Source of the DNA: Homalodisca vitripennis
Taxonomy: Eukaryota > Arthropoda > Insecta > Hemiptera > Cicadellidae
Direction of reading: 5' to 3'
Assembly (NCBI RefSeq): GCF_021130785.1
Contig: NW_025777499.1
Location: forward strand, 1-64,000
Length of the DNA: 64,000 nt
Of this stretch, positions 59,144-64,000 are shown piece after piece. Position 1 is the first letter of the stretch. The number at the start of each line of letters is the position of its first letter. The position numbers were made by a program, and so were the translations under genes. The notes beneath the pieces were generated by a model. That model was not told where the DNA came from, searched no databases, and worked only from the letters and a program-made list of their open reading frames with translations.

Positions 59144-62100
59144 TCTTTTATTGCATTTTGGCAATAATACATTGCATTTGCAAAAGTCAGGTTTAAGTAT
59201 TTGTAAAAAACCCTACTATACACATTCATACTTACAATACTCATTCAAACATGCATCTCTTGTCCTTTCACGCCAACATTCATTCAACATGAGACTCGGG
59301 GCTCTACTAATTATTTTTATGTAAATTTTGATTCTGTAAATTGTTATTCTAATTCTCCCAGCAGCCAGCCATGAACTCTTCGACAGAATAAAACGCATTC
59401 GACACCAGTAGGCGCTTCAGAAGAGCTTTAAACTGGTTTAAATTATCCGATTGTATAAGACCCTCAGGGAGCCGATTGAGAATTTTGACTCCAGCCTGTG
59501 ACGGCAAGCGTTCGAAAGCCACCGTCCTATGCTGTTCTGCACAGTAACTCTCCCCTGCCTCTAGTATCGTAAGAGTGAATGTCACTACCCCCGAATAAGA
59601 AAACACATTTCGATCGACAATACAGGGCAACCTCCAATATATAGAGGCAGGGCAGAGTCAGCAATCTGAGCTCCCTGAAAGCATCCCTGCACGACTCTCT
59701 GATGTTTAATTGGAAAATTATTCTGACAGCTTTTTTTTGTAGTCTGAATACTCTTACTAGATTGTATTTGGCACAGCTGCCCCAAAGTCTTAAAACCATA
59801 TGTCAGGTATGGATAAATCAGGCCAAAATAAGCCATTATTAAGACTTTTTGTGAACAATAGTTGGCAAGGTTACGCAGGGCGTAGATACCTGAAGTAACA
59901 CGAGCACAGATATAGTCCACATGATTGTTCCAGGTTAGACCTTTGTCGAGGTACATCCCTAGGAACTTGGTAGAGTCAGTATTCTCCAAGAGCTCATTCT
60001 TTACAAAAACTGCCGGGTGGCATACATCTTCATTTTGTCGGAGACAAAAGTTGATGACATTAGATTTTGTACTGTTTGTTCTCAGAAAAATTTTGAATGC
60101 AGGCAATTGACAGCAATGAAGGAATCAATTTCAAGATTTTCTTTCGAAGTTGGATTTTATGCAGAGAGTCGTATCATCGGCATATTGAATTATCTTTTCC
60201 ATTTTGGATCGATGAATTTATTCGATTTACATATAGAAGAAAAAGAACCGGCCCAAGGATAGATCCCTGTGGGACTCCATGAACCAGTTTTATTTCTCCC
60301 TCGACATGACACCCGAGATCTGCACACACTGGTATCTGTCCCTGAGATAAGACGAGATCCATTTATGAGGGAGACCCCGAATGCCACAAAGCTCTAACTG
60401 GTTCATGAGTGTCTCATGATGCACGCAGTCAAACGCTTTGGAAAGGTCGAGAAATACGCTGAGCACGTGTTCTCGCCTCTCCAACCCATCGACAACATTA
60501 TCCAGAAGGTTCGAAATTGCATCGATTGTGGATTTGTTTTTCCTGAATCCAAACTGATTTGGACTCAAAATCTCAAAAACGCTCTAGAAATTGCATTTAG
60601 CCGAATCAGGAAGGCAGCCTCAAAGGACTTTTACTGAATACCGGCAGGATTGAAATCGGCCGGTAGTTGCTCATTTGCCTGGAATCACCTTTCTTAAAGA
60701 TCGGTGTTAATTTAGCAGTCTTTAAAATTTGAAGGGAAAGAGCCTTGAAATGAAAGAAAAGTTTATTAATTTGGTTAGTGGTGTCAATATAAGCTGAAAG
60801 CATAACTTGAGCAACCACACTGAGACACCATCTATGTCGGTCGACTTTTTTGATTTCAATCTCTGTATGATGCGGGCCACCTCATCCTCGTCAACAGGGG
60901 CAACGACCATGGATGTCAGCGGTTCCGGATTTTCGACCCGTACCGCAGCCGGACCTCCCACAAAACGAAGCAGAAGACACCGAAGAGAAATAGGCACTAA
61001 ACTCATTCGGCTATATGTTCCGGCTGTGTAAAGATTTTATCTTCATTAACAATTTCCGAACATTTTAAACTTTTTGTGGACTTTAGTTTAGCGGTTTCGT
61101 TAATAATTTTCCAAGCCGTTTTTGAAAAATTGTCACAGTTCCTTAATTTTTTATCAATTTCGTAGGCTTTAGCCGCTCTTATTACTTTTTTGTAAATTCT
61201 TTTATAATTTCTAAAAAAGATTTTAAATTCCTCATTTTTTGTTGTTATAAAAATTGAATGATAAAATTTTATTTTTTCCTGGAAGTTAAAATACCGCGAG
61301 TAATCCACGTATTCTGTTTGGCAATTCTTTTTACTCTACTGGTTTTTAAAGGACATGCCAAATTCAGATAAAAGATGAACCTATTGTTGAATCCATTAAA
61401 CATGTCATCTAGGCAATTATAATCGTCTAGGAAATCCCAGGATTCCAGCGCTAGATGCATTTTTCAGTTCATGAATATTTTTTGGTCGCACAACAGCGTT
61501 TGTATTGGAGCTCCGATTGCCCCATCTCCATCCTGCGGACAATCGTCAATAAGAACCTCCTGCGCGAAAATGGTCTGAGATGGCCGCATTCAAAACAGAA
61601 AACAGAGACATTCGAGATATTAGTAATTACGTTGTCGATGGCTGTTCTTTTCAAAGCGGTTACCCTAGTCGGCGAGCTCACTGACCAATTAAGTCCAAAA
61701 GAATTTAGAATGTCCCGCAGCCGCTGGGTTAGGGGGTTGGTTTGGTCTAGTACATTTATATTAAAGTCGCCAATTAAAAATAAATGAATATTTGTTTGAA
61801 AATAAAAAATTTAAAATCAAATCCAAACGCTGGAAAAAGGAGTTTACTGCAGCCATTTGGGTGAGCGATACAATCCAATAATGTTTATCGTCCCAATAGA
61901 GTTAGTATTTATTTTGACTCCCTCCGCTTCTAGGTCTAGTTCGGATGTATAGTTGATCTTGAGCTGAGTATAATTTAGAGAACTTTTTACAAAATTTGGC
62001 CACACCCACCACCCCTTTGTTACGTGTCCTACAGAAAATGTTTTGCCAATTCGTAATTTTCTAGTTTGAAAAAAGATACTGTTTCCGGCTTATACCCATG

Positions 62101-62248
62101 TTCCGAGATGACCAGTACATCAGGTTTCAGCTCATCACAACATGAGTACAAGCTCGTCTAACTTATTTGAGGCGGTTTTGTGCGTTTTGATGTATGATTT
62201 TGAATTTTGAACACTTCGAATTTTGGATTATTTAAAATTTTGAATTTG
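59107..62248 (-). mobile_element. 5'-truncated non-LTR retrotransposon (jockey/CR1-like) inserted in duplication copy 2
   Basis: Absent from the matching site of copy 1 (43620-43632). TCTAA lies at both junctions (59102-59106 and 62249-62253), consistent with a short target duplication, although it merges with the tail. The minus strand carries endonuclease, RT and C-terminal sequence, then a 3' UTR with AATAAA-like signal and the (ATT)n tail. The 5' edge falls at the start of the endonuclease, so ORF1 is missing. This is ordinary LINE 5' truncation. Confidence 0.9.
59349..62240 (-). pseudogene. Decayed LINE ORF2 (APE endonuclease and reverse transcriptase)
   Basis: Reading the minus strand from high to low coordinates, LDELVLML, ELKPDVLVISEHGYKPE and IIGLYRSP are the first endonuclease blocks. 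GDFNINVLD followed by SPTRVTALKRTAIDNVITN (61620-61770) is the endonuclease C-terminal part. A basic linker (61003-61308) follows. RT then begins with LKSKKSTDIDGVS (about 60850-60890). It continues through NQFGFRKNKSTIDAI, VFLDLSKAFDCVHH (60430-60470, with the first catalytic Asp) and [17 protein letters not shown] (60210-60290). The YADD motif is disrupted near 60170. The C-terminal FLGMYLDKGLTWNNHVD, GSCAKYNLVRVFRLQKKAVR and LPSQAGVKILNRLPE end at a stop at 59349. At least five frame changes are present; dead. Confidence 0.88.
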
Positions 62249-62269
62249 TCTAAAAGTTTTGGCTCATAC

Positions 62270-62323
62270 CTGTATATCTTTGTTTAAGGCGCTCCAGACT
62301 CTCTGCCAATGCAACAGACGATG
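62270..62323 (-). other. Module A, splice-like borders kept
   Basis: Acceptor ATTTTTCAACAGAG and donor GTATGAG. It reads SSVALAESLERLKQRYT in one frame and HWQRVWSAL in the other. Confidence 0.36.
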
Positions 62324-62617
62324 CTCTGTTGAAAAATGGGCGTTGCATTTTAAATTAGTTTTTTTGTCAGTAAAGATCAGGACCTAAATCTTAAACTGAA
62401 TCAGGGGTCGTCAAAACAGTAGTGTCTGGCTCGGAACCACCTCGACTATATCTAATAATCTTACAGTAAAATTTAATTAATTATCCGTTATTGTATAAAT
62501 TTATGATAGTTTTCATCAACACTATATACTACTAGGATTGTAATATTCAATAGAACTGAGTCAAAAGCCCTTAATATTTTAATTCAATCTTGTACTTACT
62601 TAATATTTATTTAATAA

Positions 62618-62737
62618 ATTTTGTGGCGATATATTTAGTCTCCAATCAACACCAATAACCGCAACTCAACCGACCGATAATTAGGGAAAAGGAAAGATTT
62701 TCAAAAATTTCTAACATTTTACAAGCAGTTATATTTT
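62618..62737 (-). other. Module B, borders lost
   Basis: Reads MLEIFENLSFSLIIG in frame with the glycine-rich position of other copies, then is broken by a 4-bp insertion (CGGTCGGT). Confidence 0.33.
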
Positions 62738-62954
62738 GTGAAACAAGGACAAAAAGTGACACTGTAATGAGTACTGCTACCTAAAAACTGGTTTAGTTTT
62801 TGTTTTATTAATGCTATTAAAAACTAGATCTGGCATGATAAACTAGATTATGGGAAGGCAAATTTTTATTTTTACGGTGGTATTAAAAAAATAGTATAAA
62901 TTACTCTCAATAGATCAATTATTTAATATTGTCTTCACAAACATACTAAGGTTT

Positions 62955-63156
62955 GCTGTAGATGGAGCTTATATTGGTCACTGTTAAATTACATAAAAAT
63001 ACAAAACCAATATTTAATACATATTATTGTGAGGCCTTTCGATATCCAATACATTATTATTATTTTGTGATGTGTCTGATGAAGGTATCTTGGATATCGA
63101 AAGGCCTCACAATAATATGTATTAAATATTGGTTTTTGTATTTTTATGTAATTTAA
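62955..63156. mobile_element. 202-bp hairpin insertion with 11-bp target duplication
   Basis: TACTAAGGTTT occurs at 62944-62954 and 63157-63167, and the segment between is absent from the matching position of copy 1. Inside, 62986-63048 and 63091-63154 are inverted copies of 63 bp differing by a single T. A 42-bp loop lies between them. The left arm is 31 bp in from the edge, so the hairpin is not terminal on that side. Confidence 0.85.
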
Positions 63157-63922
63157 TACTAAGGTTTATTTTTATACTAGTATATATTCATAGATTGCTA
63201 TGTACATTAAATAACTGATGTCAATGACTTCGTACGCAATTTATAAAATAAAAGTATTATAGCCTATTAGTATACTATGTGTGTGTGTTGAAAAATTACA
63301 TCATATAAGTAATGAAATATATATTTTCGCAACGCAAACTGCTGAACAAATCAATAAACTTAATATTTGAAAACGTATGTTCAAACTATTCGTTGTAAAG
63401 ATGTGATGCGTGTTCATATATTTATGGAATACCATAATGAAGATTGGATTTTCGTGACTATCTGGCATGCATGTTCAAAATTTCAAAATGTTTATGTGTT
63501 TGAATTATTATATGCGTAGTGGTTTTACTTTATTCAAATTCTCAAAAGATTGGTTATGTAATTTTAGATCATAATTGGGATACAATTGTCATTTAAGGTC
63601 AACATTATCATTTCTGTGGTAATAAACGTCAAGCCGGTTGGTGTTTCTGAAAGTTAAAAAGTATAATTTGCAATTATATGTGAATATGAGTTATCAGATC
63701 AAAACTTTATACATATTTTTTTTATGAAAAAATAACACAAATAATATTTACTATAAAATAAATAACAATCCCTATAAACAATCGGCTGTCTCGTATTAAA
63801 TTTATATTCTAAAGGTTCAGGCAGGTTGTCAATAAAAAGTAATTTCACCGTAGAAAATTTAGACTGAGTAAATGTGAAAGTATGACATTTTCCTAAATTT
63901 TTAATGGTAAAAAAAATTTAAC

Positions 63923-64000
63923 CATACCTGTATTTGTTGGTTAAATCGCTCCAGACTGCTTGCCATGACCCCCATCAATGTTGTGTGGAAAATGTGGCAT
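63923..64000 (-). repeat. Start of array unit U3, copy 2 (cut by window end)
   Basis: Contains module A at 63928-63980 with donor GTATGG. The acceptor AG has become AA, unlike its copy-1 partner at 45086-45138. Confidence 0.72.

Larger units (their letters stand above)
62265..63922 (-). repeat. 1.44-kb array unit U2, copy 2
   Basis: Counterpart of 43637-45080; 214 bp longer, which equals the hairpin insertion plus one target duplication. Confidence 0.8.
54199..64000 (+). repeat. Segmental duplication, copy 2 (continues past window)
   Basis: Collinear direct copy of 38481-45154, offset by 15,718 bp at its left end. It is longer because of a 3.1-kb LINE (59107-62248), a hairpin insertion (62955-63156) and about 150 bp of extra AT-rich sequence near 57090-57240. 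Confidence 0.93.

Noticed and set aside
59105..62253. Intact, active LINE
   Set aside because: ORF1 is missing and ORF2 has multiple frameshifts, including at the YADD region.
1..64000. CRISPR arrays, prokaryotic operons, defence systems
   Set aside because: No regularly spaced short direct repeats and no long coding density; composition and repeats are those of a eukaryotic nuclear genome.

Overview
The window looks like AT-rich, non-coding DNA from a eukaryotic nuclear genome, most likely an insect (a hemipteran is a guess). The basis is its mobile-element content: two insect-type DUF4817/DDE mariner-like transposons, Gypsy-type LTR retroelement remnants, R1-like and jockey/CR1-like LINE fragments, a Helitron with the host-typical A|TC...CTAG|T junction, TTAA-flanked and 8-bp-TSD MITEs, and (TA)n, (AAT)n and (AAAT)n microsatellites. 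I find no intact host gene, no rRNA, no convincing tRNA, no CRISPR and no prokaryotic organisation. Every protein-like signal longer than about 60 residues that I can name belongs to a decayed transposon.

Left part (1-28 kb). A TTAA-flanked MITE (203-596) is followed by two decayed Gypsy pol regions on the minus strand (about 2.3-3.8 kb and 5.9-7.4 kb). Between them sits a clean 557-bp MITE with an 8-bp target duplication (4865-5421). A mariner-like element with 31-bp terminal repeats lies at 9742-11170. A second member of the same transposase superfamily, with terminal repeats of about 315 bp, lies at 13362-15550. A two-unit Helitron occupies 16165-16981. From 17 to 28 kb I see only AT-rich sequence, a 128-bp tandem duplication and weak dispersed repeats, ending in an R1-like reverse transcriptase fragment at 28.26-28.70 kb.

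Middle (28.7-38.4 kb). This is mostly featureless AT-rich DNA with a perfect 28-bp palindrome, a (TA)n hairpin, a 284-bp tandem duplication (36642-37215) and a GC-richer open segment (37740-38029) that could be the last exon of an unidentified minus-strand gene.

Right part (38.5-64 kb). The main structure is a direct segmental duplication. 38481-45154 is repeated as 54199-64000, and the second copy runs off the window. Inside each copy lies a degenerate tandem array with a unit of about 1.44 kb. Each unit carries two short modules that, on the minus strand, have splice-site-like borders: module A of 53 bp and module B of 119 bp. The second copy was later interrupted by a 3.1-kb 5'-truncated LINE (59107-62248) and a 202-bp hairpin insertion with an 11-bp target duplication (62955-63156). 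Between the two copies are a 285-bp foldback element with a hammerhead-like core motif (50666-50950) and a GC-rich, 5'-truncated R1-like LINE with a 10-bp target duplication (51561-52425).

The genes do not work together as a pathway. The window records layered transposition and duplication. The part most likely to reward follow-up is the duplicated 1.44-kb array with exon-like modules.
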